NCBI GenBank assembly: GCA_937139495.1
Contig: CAKZQC010000012.1
Span: forward strand, 116,143 to 180,142
Direction: 5' to 3'
DNA from: an uncultured Saprospiraceae bacterium
GTDB taxonomy: Bacteria > Bacteroidota > Bacteroidia > Chitinophagales > Saprospiraceae
Length of the DNA stretch: 64,000 nucleotides
Positions 8,852-17,427 of this stretch are shown here, piece after piece (within the stretch, counting starts at the first letter, position 1; each line of letters begins with the position of its first letter). The notes under the pieces were generated by a model that was not told the DNA's origin, searched no databases, and saw nothing but the letters and a program-made list of their open reading frames with translations. The translations under genes and the position numbers were made by a program.

Positions 8852-9757
8852 CTAAAAATCTAACGCCACTTTGTCCGACATAACCGTAGTAGAATCCAGC
8901 GAAAATTGAATATACACATGATAAGGATAGGGTGATTTTTCTACATTTTTTTGGCTAAAAGTACCCATGGTATAATTTTCAGCTTGCGAACCAGTCCCCT
9001 TAGTAACCATCAATACATTGCGAACCTTTACGGCTTGCATCATTGCTTTTTTATCCACTTTTTTCCCTAGTTTTCCCGCAGTAGTCCAGCCATAAACCCC
9101 ATAACGATAATTGTTATTTTTGAAATTGCTTTCCATTCGGCTGCTAGGAATTTTTTCGGCAACACTTTCCCACCACTTATTAATTTTATTGGTCAATTCA
9201 TCTTCTGTGTTGGCATTAATTTCAGCTGCTATTTTCGGAATCGGCAACAATCTAAAGTCAAGTACTTTAGTGGCTATTTTGAGTGGTAAGTCTTCCGCAT
9301 TATTTCTTTTATTTCTAAATATTAGCGTATAGATTTCTAATTGTTGGTCATTGACTGCTAATTCATTTTCGACCCAATACTCTAGCGCCTTGCCCTTACT
9401 TTTTTTGACAGCTTCTAATTGCCATACTATTTTATTGGGTGTGGTGGTACGCGCATAATCTATCGACAATAGGTAGTTTTCTTCAAAGACAGCTATTTCT
9501 TGATCGATTAATTCCAATTTAATATCCAACGTCAACGCCCCTTTGTTACTGCGTATAATCATTGGCACTATCTTGTCGGTTATAGATAGTTCATTTTCCT
9601 CTTCGGTCGGCTGCAAGTATTCATCATCGTAACGATGAACAACCGCCACCGATTGATCTAATCTTAAATCTTTTGCCAACTGTTCGTCGGTGCGTGCCTG
9701 CTGGCAACCAATGGTAGAAACAACCATTATTATAAGTACATAGTATAAGTTCTTCAT
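8852..9757 (-). CDS. Lipoprotein of unknown function
   Basis: Not recognised. A 301-residue protein with signal peptide MKNLYYVLIIMVVSTIGC and lipobox Cys18. The mature part is mixed alpha/beta with many short beta-like strands (ALTLDIKLELIDQEIAVF, LEIYTLIFRNKR) and a C-terminal region NNYRYGVYGWTTAGKLGKK...YTMGTFSQKNVEKSPYPYHVYIQFSLDS. No catalytic motif stands out. It is monocistronic, convergent with the glnN-DUF4296 unit, with no clear hairpin terminator in the 32-nt gap. Confidence 0.6.
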   Translation of the reverse strand: MKNLYYVLIIMVVSTIGCQQARTDEQLAKDLRLDQSVAVVHRYDDEYLQPTEEENELSITDKIVPMIIRSNKGALTLDIKLELIDQEIAVFEENYLLSIDYARTTTPNKIVWQLEAVKKSKGKALEYWVENELAVNDQQLEIYTLIFRNKRNNAEDLPLKIATKVLDFRLLPIPKIAAEINANTEDELTNKINKWWESVAEKIPSSRMESNFKNNNYRYGVYGWTTAGKLGKKVDKKAMMQAVKVRNVLMVTKGTGSQAENYTMGTFSQKNVEKSPYPYHVYIQFSLDSTTVMSDKVALDF

Positions 9758-9963
9758 AAGAAAATAGTATTAGTGTGTTCGTTAGTAATAACACCTAATA
9801 TAACCATCTTACTTCCATTCGCCACAATTATTGCTACAATTGTAACTACTTCTACCAATACTACCCAAATTCTCCACTTCTATTAAAAACTAATTAGTAT
9901 ATTGAGGTGTATATTTACATTCAGTTTTAGTCCGAAATACACTTAAAAACACTATTACCATCC

Positions 9964-11721
9964 ATGCAAGAAGCATTTATCAACTTATTTAACAGCACCA
10001 ATAGCCAACAATCTTGGGCATTGATATTACTCCTAGCCGTTTCTTTTCTGCTGGGTATCTTGGTCTGGGGATTACTCATGCACTACCCTAGTGTGCGCAA
10101 AGCACGCAAATTGCAAGCTGCATTAGAAGAAAAAAATACATTGCTCGAAAGAGAAAACAAAGATTTTTCGCAGCGGAATATCGTGCTAGAGGCAGAGCTC
10201 AAACGCACGACCGAAAGCCTAGAAACAACGGTAGCCAACCTCAACGAAAAAACAGAGAAGGCGAACGACTTGGCGACCAAACTCCAACAAACGAGCGAAC
10301 AACTTACACTCTATCGAGACAATGCCCGAAGCTACAAAGAGAACTACGAGGAGCTGATGACCAACTACCAAACGGTAGCAGGTAAGTACGACAAAACAGC
10401 GGAACAACTCGAAAGTCTAAAGTCTATTGTCGAGGAAATCGAGAAAGAAAAAGAGATACTTCGTGCAGAACAACAATCTAAACAATACCAACATATTAGA
10501 TTGGAAGAAAGAGAACAAGAATTGACACAAAAGTTGGTCAAATCTACTGAAACCATTGAGCTACTCAAAAAAGATTTGGACGAAGCCCTAATACAACGTG
10601 CCGACCTCAAACGTTTGTTGTTTGAGCAAGAAGCGAATCAAAATCTCGATGGCTCGGACGAAAATGAACTCAAAGAAAAAGTAGTTCGATTGCAATCGCA
10701 TGTCAAAAGCCTAGAAAAAGAAAACAACGACCTGCTTCAACAACTCCTGCCCTACGTCAACGCCAAACAACAGGAAGAAAAACAAGCCGCTCAAATAGAA
10801 GAACAACTAGTAGAAGCATTGGCAAATGCAGAAGTCAACATGAACAACGAGGGCTTCTATGTCGGCTATTCCGATAGTGAATTAATAGAAGACCAAGCTT
10901 ATTTGGATGGTGTTTTGGCACAAGAAAAAGAAGAAGTACTGGAAGCCAATGAGGACACAGAAGCACTACTAGAAGACTTGACGCAGGAAGAAGCGGAAGA
11001 AATAGCCGCTGCCGAATATATGGTACAAGAAGCGATGTCCTTGCAGGGTTTTTATAATGAAATACAATCGGAAACCCTCATACAGCACGCTGATGGAGAT
11101 TGGGACACGATTGGAGATGACGAGCAACACCTAGAAGAGCAAATGAATGCAGCACTAGAAATCGTTCACGACAACCCACTTTATCGAGAAGATTTGGTAG
11201 CAGAAGAGTTTATCGAAGACCAAGCACTACTTGATCGACGTATGCAGGAAGATAAAGATAATCCTATTCCTGAAGCCGTAGAAGACGCACCTATTGCTAT
11301 CAAAACAGAAGATCACGTACAAATGGACGCCGCTTTTGAGCTAGCAACAGAAGCCTTGAGCTTGGAGGGTTTGTACAACGATATTGATAGCGAAAAATTG
11401 ATTGGGGAAGACCAAACAGAAGTCCGTGTCAAAAATCAAAAAATGTACCGCTCCGAACTAGAGCAATTGGTAGTCAATCAGATCGGAAAAACGATTCCTA
11501 AAGCAGACCCAAATGATAAAGACGACCTCAAACAGATTGACGGTATCGGTATGTTTATAGAAGAACAACTGCATTATTTTGGTATCTATAAGTTTGAGCA
11601 AATTGTAGCGTTTGATGCTGAATTTATTCGCAAACTAACCGCCGCCATTGGCTTTTCGCAAGATACTATACAAAGAGATAAGTGGATAGAACAAGCCAAA
11701 ATATTAGTGGCGACTATTTAA
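9964..11721 (+). CDS. Membrane-anchored coiled-coil protein with C-terminal helix-hairpin-helix domain
   Basis: A 585-residue protein with one membrane helix (about residues 18-40, ALILLLAVSFLLGILVWGLLM), a long charged coiled coil (about 45-290), an acidic repeat region (about 290-490) and a C-terminal HhH-like domain starting DDLKQIDGIGMFIEEQLHYFGIYKFEQIVAF. The acidic region holds two cycles of related blocks: GFYVGYSDSELIEDQAYLD with EAMSLQGFYNEIQSETLIQ, then PLYREDLVAEEFIEDQALLD with EALSLEGLYNDIDSEKLIG. The same HhH tail occurs on other Bacteroidota envelope proteins and after ribosomal protein-like domains. Function is unknown; an envelope-to-nucleic-acid scaffold is possible but speculative. 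The stop codon TAA is the first three bases of a repeat end (11719-11737). Confidence 0.7.
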   Translation: MQEAFINLFNSTNSQQSWALILLLAVSFLLGILVWGLLMHYPSVRKARKLQAALEEKNTLLERENKDFSQRNIVLEAELKRTTESLETTVANLNEKTEKANDLATKLQQTSEQLTLYRDNARSYKENYEELMTNYQTVAGKYDKTAEQLESLKSIVEEIEKEKEILRAEQQSKQYQHIRLEEREQELTQKLVKSTETIELLKKDLDEALIQRADLKRLLFEQEANQNLDGSDENELKEKVVRLQSHVKSLEKENNDLLQQLLPYVNAKQQEEKQAAQIEEQLVEALANAEVNMNNEGFYVGYSDSELIEDQAYLDGVLAQEKEEVLEANEDTEALLEDLTQEEAEEIAAAEYMVQEAMSLQGFYNEIQSETLIQHADGDWDTIGDDEQHLEEQMNAALEIVHDNPLYREDLVAEEFIEDQALLDRRMQEDKDNPIPEAVEDAPIAIKTEDHVQMDAAFELATEALSLEGLYNDIDSEKLIGEDQTEVRVKNQKMYRSELEQLVVNQIGKTIPKADPNDKDDLKQIDGIGMFIEEQLHYFGIYKFEQIVAFDAEFIRKLTAAIGFSQDTIQRDKWIEQAKILVATI

Positions 11722-11737
11722 GTAAGTGGACACAAAT
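11719..11737 (+). repeat. Solo end of the mini-element family
   Basis: TAAGTAAGTGGACACAAAT is identical to the reverse complement of the right end of the element at 4157-4283, and AATAA follows it as at the left end there. No partner end is found before the CHAT gene at 11867. The first three bases serve as the stop codon of the coiled-coil gene. Confidence 0.5.
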
Positions 11738-11866
11738 AATAAAGCATTTGTAATGCTTCCCAAGACCTAATACTAAGAAGTTGTTTAAGAAATCACTTCT
11801 AATCTAATAAAACAAGATTTTTTTTGTATTGAAGTTCTTTAAAAAATCTTTCAGAAAAATCGCTAC

Positions 11867-13750
11867 ATGAGTAACGAAATCCCTGCTATACTTTTGATGT
11901 TTGCCAATCAGCAAGATGCTTATTTGGATAAACTAAAAGAGGAAAGCAAAGAAATAAACAGTATCCTAAGCGGACACGACGACAAAGGAACCATCAAGGT
12001 TTTTAGGGAAGAGAGTGCCAGCATCAAGGATATCAACGACGCATTACTTCGATTCGAAGACCGAGTTGCCATCTTTCATTATGCTGGTCATGCCGACGCC
12101 AATAGCCTCAAGCTAGAAGGTGGTGCAGGTGACGCAACAGGTATCGCTGAACTATTGGGAAAACTCCCAAATTTGAAATTGGTATTTTTGAATGGCTGTT
12201 CGACACAAGGACAAGTAAAATACCTGCTCCAAAGTGGCGTAAAAGCCGTGATTGCTACCGCTGTGCCGATTGACGATAACAAAGCCGTTGTTTTTGCTCA
12301 GAATTTCTATAGAGCCTTATCGAACTTTCATTCTATCGAAAGTGCTTTTTTGAGGACAGTAGCCTTGATGCGCACGATTTATGGTGGTAGTTTTGAAGCT
12401 ACTGTTGTTCGTTCTGGTCAAGAAGCTATCTTTGACGATACCCAAGCGATGCCTTGGGGTTTGTATTTGGGAGCGGCAGGCGAAGAAAGTTTAGCATGGG
12501 AAATACCTGCTTATCATGAAGTCGTCGCTCAAAAAAATATCGTAGAAACTGTTAACTTCAAAGTTAATCAAGAACTACAAGAGGTCATCAAAACGCTCAT
12601 GGAAATCAATCCAATGTTGGAGCAGTTAAGTATGATAGATGGCGAAATAGATAGCCGTGCAGCTATATTACAAATCATACAAAATTTTCCGTGGCCCATT
12701 GCTACACAAATACGTCTGCTCGTGGCTAGAGATGGTGATATGGATACACCTTCGGTCGAACGCATCAAGCAGATTGTGAGTGTATATGTCAATACAACAC
12801 AATTTTTGTTCTATACAGCTATCTCCCAATTGTGGCACGAAAAACAACAAAAAACGATTGATACCAAAAGTTATTTGGTCGATATATTATATATCAATAA
12901 CAAACAGCAAGGTCAATTTGATTACCTACGTCACTTTATTGAGATTGTCGAAATATTGCAAGCCAACAATATCGAATTGTTTGTTCCTGCTTTTGCTGAT
13001 GTTGTCAAAAAATTCAAGGAAGGCACCGACCTCCATAAAGCGTATGGCTACTTAGAATCTATGCGTTCGGCTATTCATACAGGACAACTCGACAAGGTAT
13101 CGGGCGATTTAGTACAGAAGTCCGCAGACAGCGAATATCACTTATCGAGTGTCCTCATTGATATGGCATTTCTGATAGAATTCAAACTCATTACTATTCG
13201 AGATATACACGTTGTGAATCCTCGCTACTTGGGTGCTCAATTCAATCATTATATGCGTAGTCTCAATGTGAGTGTTGGTAATATTGCCGTGGGCAATGAT
13301 GCCCTCAAACTCAATAGTCGCTCGTTTGATATGTTCTCCAACAATGCCTCCGTTATACTGACACAGGATATACAAAACCCAGATAAATACCTCAGCTTAT
13401 CGCCCTTTATTATTGATGTCAACTCGTTCAAGACGGGCATGACCGAAGATAGAGCAACCGAGCAGCAACTATTCATGTATGCCCACCGTACAGGACAAGG
13501 AGCTATCAAGGATTACCTCTATTATTCTACTTTCCATAGCACTTATGTGGCTAGAGAACGGTTGGCAGATCAGTTTATCGTGAAAGGAAGTGACAACGAT
13601 AATGATGAGAACAACACTTCGGGCAGAGCAGGACGCTCTACTCGACGCAAAAGTAGAAGACGTGCCACTAAAGATGCCAGTACATTAGTCAATCATTTTG
13701 ACGTACTCAAGCAGCAATTCGAAATTTTAGAAAAAGACCTAATCAAATAG
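11867..13750 (+). CDS. CHAT-domain (caspase-like) protein
   Basis: A 627-residue cytosolic protein. The N-terminal 220 residues form a CHAT protease domain: the expected catalytic pair is H75 in FHYAGHADA and C111 in LVFLNGCSTQG, followed by GVKAVIATAVPIDDNKAVVFAQNFYRAL, the family's typical third block. The rest (about 225-575) is mostly helical with no family I recognise, and it ends in a very basic linker GRAGRSTRRKSRRRATKD. The next gene, a STAND NTPase, begins 4 nt after the stop, so the two are almost certainly one operon. CHAT proteases paired with STAND or other sensor ATPases occur in bacterial defence and regulated-death systems; activity and targets here are inference. Confidence 0.85.
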   Translation: MSNEIPAILLMFANQQDAYLDKLKEESKEINSILSGHDDKGTIKVFREESASIKDINDALLRFEDRVAIFHYAGHADANSLKLEGGAGDATGIAELLGKLPNLKLVFLNGCSTQGQVKYLLQSGVKAVIATAVPIDDNKAVVFAQNFYRALSNFHSIESAFLRTVALMRTIYGGSFEATVVRSGQEAIFDDTQAMPWGLYLGAAGEESLAWEIPAYHEVVAQKNIVETVNFKVNQELQEVIKTLMEINPMLEQLSMIDGEIDSRAAILQIIQNFPWPIATQIRLLVARDGDMDTPSVERIKQIVSVYVNTTQFLFYTAISQLWHEKQQKTIDTKSYLVDILYINNKQQGQFDYLRHFIEIVEILQANNIELFVPAFADVVKKFKEGTDLHKAYGYLESMRSAIHTGQLDKVSGDLVQKSADSEYHLSSVLIDMAFLIEFKLITIRDIHVVNPRYLGAQFNHYMRSLNVSVGNIAVGNDALKLNSRSFDMFSNNASVILTQDIQNPDKYLSLSPFIIDVNSFKTGMTEDRATEQQLFMYAHRTGQGAIKDYLYYSTFHSTYVARERLADQFIVKGSDNDNDENNTSGRAGRSTRRKSRRRATKDASTLVNHFDVLKQQFEILEKDLIK

Positions 13751-13754
13751 TACT

Positions 13755-14849
13755 ATGCCTCAAACTACGACTACTATCAAAAGTCCATTTAAGTTTTTGG
13801 ACGCTTACGACAAAGAAGATAAAGAGATATTTTTTGGGCGTACTCAAGAGACACTAGAACTCTACGACCGTATCTACGAAACCAACTTGGTGTTGCTCTA
13901 TGGTGCCTCTGGCACAGGCAAAACAAGTCTTATCAATTGTGGATTGGGCAATCAATTTGAATCGACTGATTGGCACCCTATTTTTATTCGCCGCAAGGAT
14001 AATATTATGGAGTCCCTTCGTCACGAATTGCATGACCATGCTATCAAAAAACTAGGCAAAGAGCAGGACGAAAAAACCTCTATTTCTAAACGAATACAAT
14101 CGCTTTATTTAGATTATTTCAAGCCCATCTACTTGATTTTTGATCAATTTGAAGAGCTGTTCATCATGGGCAACAAAGAAGAACAAGCTACTTTCTTTGA
14201 AATGCTCTACCAATTGCTAGAAGAGAATTTGCAATGCAAGATTTTGATTTCGATGCGCGAAGAATACATTGCCTATCTTTCGGAATTTGAAAATATTGTT
14301 CCTTCTTTGTTTGACAATCGCCTGCGAGTAGAAAAAATGAGTGCCAAAAACTTACAAGATGTCATCGTAGGAACCGCCGAAAAGTTTTCGATTAAGCTCG
14401 TCAATACGCCTACCCAAAATGTAGCCGAAATGATTATCGACAAACTACGAGACAAGCACCACCAAATTGATTTGGCAAACTTGCAAGTATATCTAGATCG
14501 ACTCTATCGACTAGATGTGGAGCGCCATGAAGCGGGCAAACCTACGGCTATTACTTTTGACCCTGCCCTCATCGAAAAAACAGGAAACCTAGAAGATGTG
14601 ATGTCCTTGTTCTTGGACGAACAATTGGATATTCTATCCAAGGAAATCAAAAAGGATTTTCCGAATGTCAAAGAAGGCATACCACTCGATATATTATTTG
14701 AACTGGTCACTGACAATGGGACTAAACGTGCCGTTGATTTGGTCGATATCAAACAACGTCTTCAGAAAGCCAAAAATATAGATGGTCGTGTCGTTGATCA
14801 TTGTATTGGTAGATTCAAAGAAATGCGTATATTAAGAGAATTGAGCTAA
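13755..14849 (+). CDS. STAND-family NTPase, N-terminal part (nSTAND1-like), ends before its HD segment
   Basis: A 364-residue P-loop ATPase. It starts in the way usual for nSTAND1 (SPFKFLDAYDKEDKEIFFGR), with Walker A GASGTGKTS at residues 50-58, Walker B YLIFDQFEELF with D130 and E133, and the ISMREEYIAYL sensor arginine segment at about 165-175. Helical and winged-helix regions follow. The protein stops right after VVDHCIGRFKEMRILRELS. Full-length relatives continue at this point with an 'ELTHDxLA' helical segment. That segment is found instead at the start of the gene at 18714, 3.9 kb downstream. It is coupled to the CHAT gene (4-nt gap). Signal-sensing ATPase function is inferred from the family. 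Confidence 0.85.
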   Translation: MPQTTTTIKSPFKFLDAYDKEDKEIFFGRTQETLELYDRIYETNLVLLYGASGTGKTSLINCGLGNQFESTDWHPIFIRRKDNIMESLRHELHDHAIKKLGKEQDEKTSISKRIQSLYLDYFKPIYLIFDQFEELFIMGNKEEQATFFEMLYQLLEENLQCKILISMREEYIAYLSEFENIVPSLFDNRLRVEKMSAKNLQDVIVGTAEKFSIKLVNTPTQNVAEMIIDKLRDKHHQIDLANLQVYLDRLYRLDVERHEAGKPTAITFDPALIEKTGNLEDVMSLFLDEQLDILSKEIKKDFPNVKEGIPLDILFELVTDNGTKRAVDLVDIKQRLQKAKNIDGRVVDHCIGRFKEMRILRELS

Positions 14850-14871
14850 GAAAATATATCCAACTTACTAC

Positions 14872-15189
14872 ATGAACCTACTATTCATCTGCAGCCGCAA
14901 CAAATGGCGAAGCCGTACCGCTGAAACAATTTTTAAGGACAACGGACAGCATGCAATCAAGTCGGCTGGCACCGCCAAATCGGCTCGCATACGAGTACAG
15001 CAGTCTATGCTAGATTGGGCAGACAAAATATGGGTTATGGAACAAAAACATAAAGATAGATTGGCTCAAGACTGGGACACAACTGCCTACAAAGACAAAA
15101 TAATCGTGCTGGATATTCCTGACGAATACACCTACATGGACGAAGAGCTAATAGAAATATTGGAACACAGCTTGAGCGAATATTTGTAA
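14872..15189 (+). CDS. Low-molecular-weight protein tyrosine phosphatase-like protein
   Basis: A 105-residue protein with the phosphatase P-loop C-x5-R-S: C7-SRNKW-R13-S14 in LLFICSRNKWRSRTAETIF. It is about 45 residues shorter than classical LMW-PTPs. The general-acid aspartate is not at the usual DP motif, though LDIPDEYTYMD near residues 82-92 may supply it. Short relatives are common in Bacteroidota and Proteobacteria as single-domain proteins. It starts 22 nt after the STAND gene, so it is likely in the same transcript. Confidence 0.75.
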   Translation: MNLLFICSRNKWRSRTAETIFKDNGQHAIKSAGTAKSARIRVQQSMLDWADKIWVMEQKHKDRLAQDWDTTAYKDKIIVLDIPDEYTYMDEELIEILEHSLSEYL

Positions 15190-15205
15190 AACATAAATGT
15201 AATCC

Positions 15206-15658
15206 TTGAAGAAAAAAGAAAAAATAATCATCGGTAGGAAAGATAAAGCTACTTTCCCTGAATGGAATTTAGAAGATATTCCGATCAAGATGGATACAGG
15301 AGCCTATACCTCAGCTATCCACTACCAATCGCTACAACAAAAAGAAGTCAACGGCAAAAAAGTATTGGTATTCAAACTGCTGGATAAAACACATCCGCAA
15401 TACAATGACAAAGAATTTTATGCCGAACATTATAAAGAAAAAAAAGTAAAAAATTCTTTTGGAGGTTCCGAAAAACGATTTGTTATCGCTACCACTATTA
15501 AGCTATTCGATAAGATTTATCCTATCGAATTGTCGTTGAGCAAAAGAGGCGAAATGCGCTTTCCCATACTCATTGGCAGAAAATTTTTGATTGGCAAATT
15601 TATAGTCGATTCTTCCAAAAACGATTTATCATTCAAACAAGAAAATAAACAAAAATAA
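15206..15658 (+). CDS. RimK-associated retropepsin-like (ATP-dependent zinc protease family) protein
   Basis: A 150-residue member of the family annotated as putative ATP-dependent zinc protease (PF05618). The aspartic-protease-like signature is [13 protein letters not shown] with D30, and [16 protein letters not shown] is the typical second loop. These small proteins are usually encoded beside rimK-type ATP-grasp ligases, as here (rimK starts 1 nt after this stop). They are suspected to process or remove the added residues, but this is not settled. Translation must begin at TTG 15206, since the only later in-frame ATG lies inside the active-site motif. Confidence 0.85.
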   Translation: MKKKEKIIIGRKDKATFPEWNLEDIPIKMDTGAYTSAIHYQSLQQKEVNGKKVLVFKLLDKTHPQYNDKEFYAEHYKEKKVKNSFGGSEKRFVIATTIKLFDKIYPIELSLSKRGEMRFPILIGRKFLIGKFIVDSSKNDLSFKQENKQK

Positions 15659-15659
15659 C

Positions 15660-16550
15660 ATGAATATTGTCATTTTATCTCGCGGCGCTCAATTGTACTC
15701 AACTAGACGGTTGGCAGAAGCCTGCCAACAACAAGGACATAATGTCCGCATAGTGGATCACTTGAAGTGCAATATCGAAATAGAAAAAAAGAAACCACAA
15801 ATTTATTACAATGGCGAATACCTAACAGATATTGATGCGATTATTCCACGTATTGGAGCATCTGTTACATTCTACGGCACTGCTGTTGTGCGTCAGTTTG
15901 AGATGATGAATGTATTTTCTGTTGTCAAATCGCAATCACTTGTTCGCTCTAGAGATAAACTAACCAGCTTGCAGTTGCTAGCTGGTGCAGGTGTTGGTAT
16001 GCCCAAAACTGTATTCTCTAACTTCTCTAAGAATGTAAAACACGTTGTGGACTCTGTTGGAGGTGCGCCCGTTATCCTGAAACTATTAGAAGGTACGCAA
16101 GGATTGGGTGTTATTTTAGCTGACACACAGAATGCTGCTGGCTCTGTTATGGAGGCTTTCAATGGTCTAGAAGCTCGTATCATTGTACAAGAATTTATCA
16201 AAGAAGCAGGCGGTGCTGATATTCGTGCGTTTGTAGTCGATGGCGAAGTCGTTGGTGCTATGAAACGACAAGGAAAAGAAGGCGAATTCCGCTCTAACCT
16301 CCACCGAGGCGGCAGTGCTAGCGTGATTCAACTTTCAGAAGAAGAAACAGAAACTGCCTTGATTGCTGCTAAAGCAATGGGACTAGGTGTAGCTGGTGTA
16401 GATATGCTACAATCCAAGGACGGACCATTGGTATTGGAAGTAAATTCTTCACCGGGATTGCAGGGAATAGAGCAAGCTACGGGCGATGATATTGCCACCA
16501 AAATTATAAAATACATTGAGCGTAGTGTTAGTGCTGCTAAAAATAAATAA
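15660..16550 (+). CDS. rimK: RimK-type ATP-grasp glutamate ligase
   Basis: A 296-residue ATP-grasp enzyme of the RimK family, which in E. coli adds glutamates to the C terminus of ribosomal protein S6. Visible are the N-terminal pre-ATP-grasp domain ([21 protein letters not shown]), [20 protein letters not shown], the nucleotide-binding [52 protein letters not shown] and the metal-binding [19 protein letters not shown]. It directly follows the retropepsin-like protease gene with 1 nt between. The target protein is not known in this organism, so the glutamate-ligase call is by family. Confidence 0.92.
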   Translation: MNIVILSRGAQLYSTRRLAEACQQQGHNVRIVDHLKCNIEIEKKKPQIYYNGEYLTDIDAIIPRIGASVTFYGTAVVRQFEMMNVFSVVKSQSLVRSRDKLTSLQLLAGAGVGMPKTVFSNFSKNVKHVVDSVGGAPVILKLLEGTQGLGVILADTQNAAGSVMEAFNGLEARIIVQEFIKEAGGADIRAFVVDGEVVGAMKRQGKEGEFRSNLHRGGSASVIQLSEEETETALIAAKAMGLGVAGVDMLQSKDGPLVLEVNSSPGLQGIEQATGDDIATKIIKYIERSVSAAKNK

Positions 16551-16554
16551 ACAG

Positions 16555-17343
16555 ATGCGTCATACCTTATTGATAGCGTTGCTTTACGGATACTTTGGTG
16601 GGTCACTAACTGCTCAAGCAGATAGTACTCAGCTACTCAAAAACATCAACAATAGCATTGCTATCAATATCGGTTGGCATCAAGTCAAGGACGAAAACAT
16701 ACATCGCAAAGTGCATGAAGGGGTACAGTATGGTTTGGCTTACAGCCACTTGCGAACACCAAAAAACAGACTGCAATTTAGTAGCCAACTACAATATGCT
16801 CGCCTTCGTACTGAGTATGAACCCACACCTACTTCTACGAGTGTACAACTGTACTTGCACGGCAATTATGCGTGGCGTTGCTTAGAAGCAGAAACCTACC
16901 AACTCTATCTAGGAGCTTCCGCTGTGGCGCAATATCGTTTTTATTCGTTTCCTAATTGGGACGAAAGTCATGTATATTGGGCAGATGATATATCGCTCGG
17001 TCTATCCAGTTATTTTGATTGGCAAATAGCCGACAAGCGGCAATTAATGGTCACTTTTCAGGCAAGTTTAGTATCACTTTTTAGCCGACCAGCAGCTTAT
17101 CGCAATCAAAAAATAGATGACCTTTCTTTTGGTGGTGTACTCAGCAAGATGCACAGCAATTGGGATATTGGTACACTCAACAAAGCAATTGGGCTGCACT
17201 TCAAACTAGAATATCAAATAGAACTCTCGGCACAGTTGACGCAAGCCTTTAGCTATACGGCTCGTTATCATAGACTAGAAGGCAATAACAGTGCTGCCTG
17301 GCAGCAAATAGAACACAATGTAGGTGTACAGCTTTATTTTTGA
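16555..17343 (+). CDS. Predicted outer-membrane beta-barrel protein
   Basis: A 262-residue protein starting at ATG 16555, with signal peptide MRHTLLIALLYGYFGGSLTAQA. The mature part alternates polar and aromatic residues in strands such as VQYGLAYSHLRTPKNRLQFSSQLQYARL, YQLYLGASAVAQYRFYSF, LMVTFQASLVSLF and HFKLEYQIELSAQLTQAFSYTARYH. It ends in NVGVQLYF with a terminal phenylalanine, as outer-membrane barrels do. No specific family recognised; a ten- to twelve-strand barrel is likely. It starts 4 nt after rimK and may be cotranscribed. Confidence 0.65.
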   Translation: MRHTLLIALLYGYFGGSLTAQADSTQLLKNINNSIAINIGWHQVKDENIHRKVHEGVQYGLAYSHLRTPKNRLQFSSQLQYARLRTEYEPTPTSTSVQLYLHGNYAWRCLEAETYQLYLGASAVAQYRFYSFPNWDESHVYWADDISLGLSSYFDWQIADKRQLMVTFQASLVSLFSRPAAYRNQKIDDLSFGGVLSKMHSNWDIGTLNKAIGLHFKLEYQIELSAQLTQAFSYTARYHRLEGNNSAAWQQIEHNVGVQLYF

Positions 17344-17427
17344 TACCCATTAGTCATTTCAACAGATACCCCACAATCGAACTTTCGACTTTCAGTTTGC
17401 TTCTAAAAATCTAACTTCTCTCCTAGC

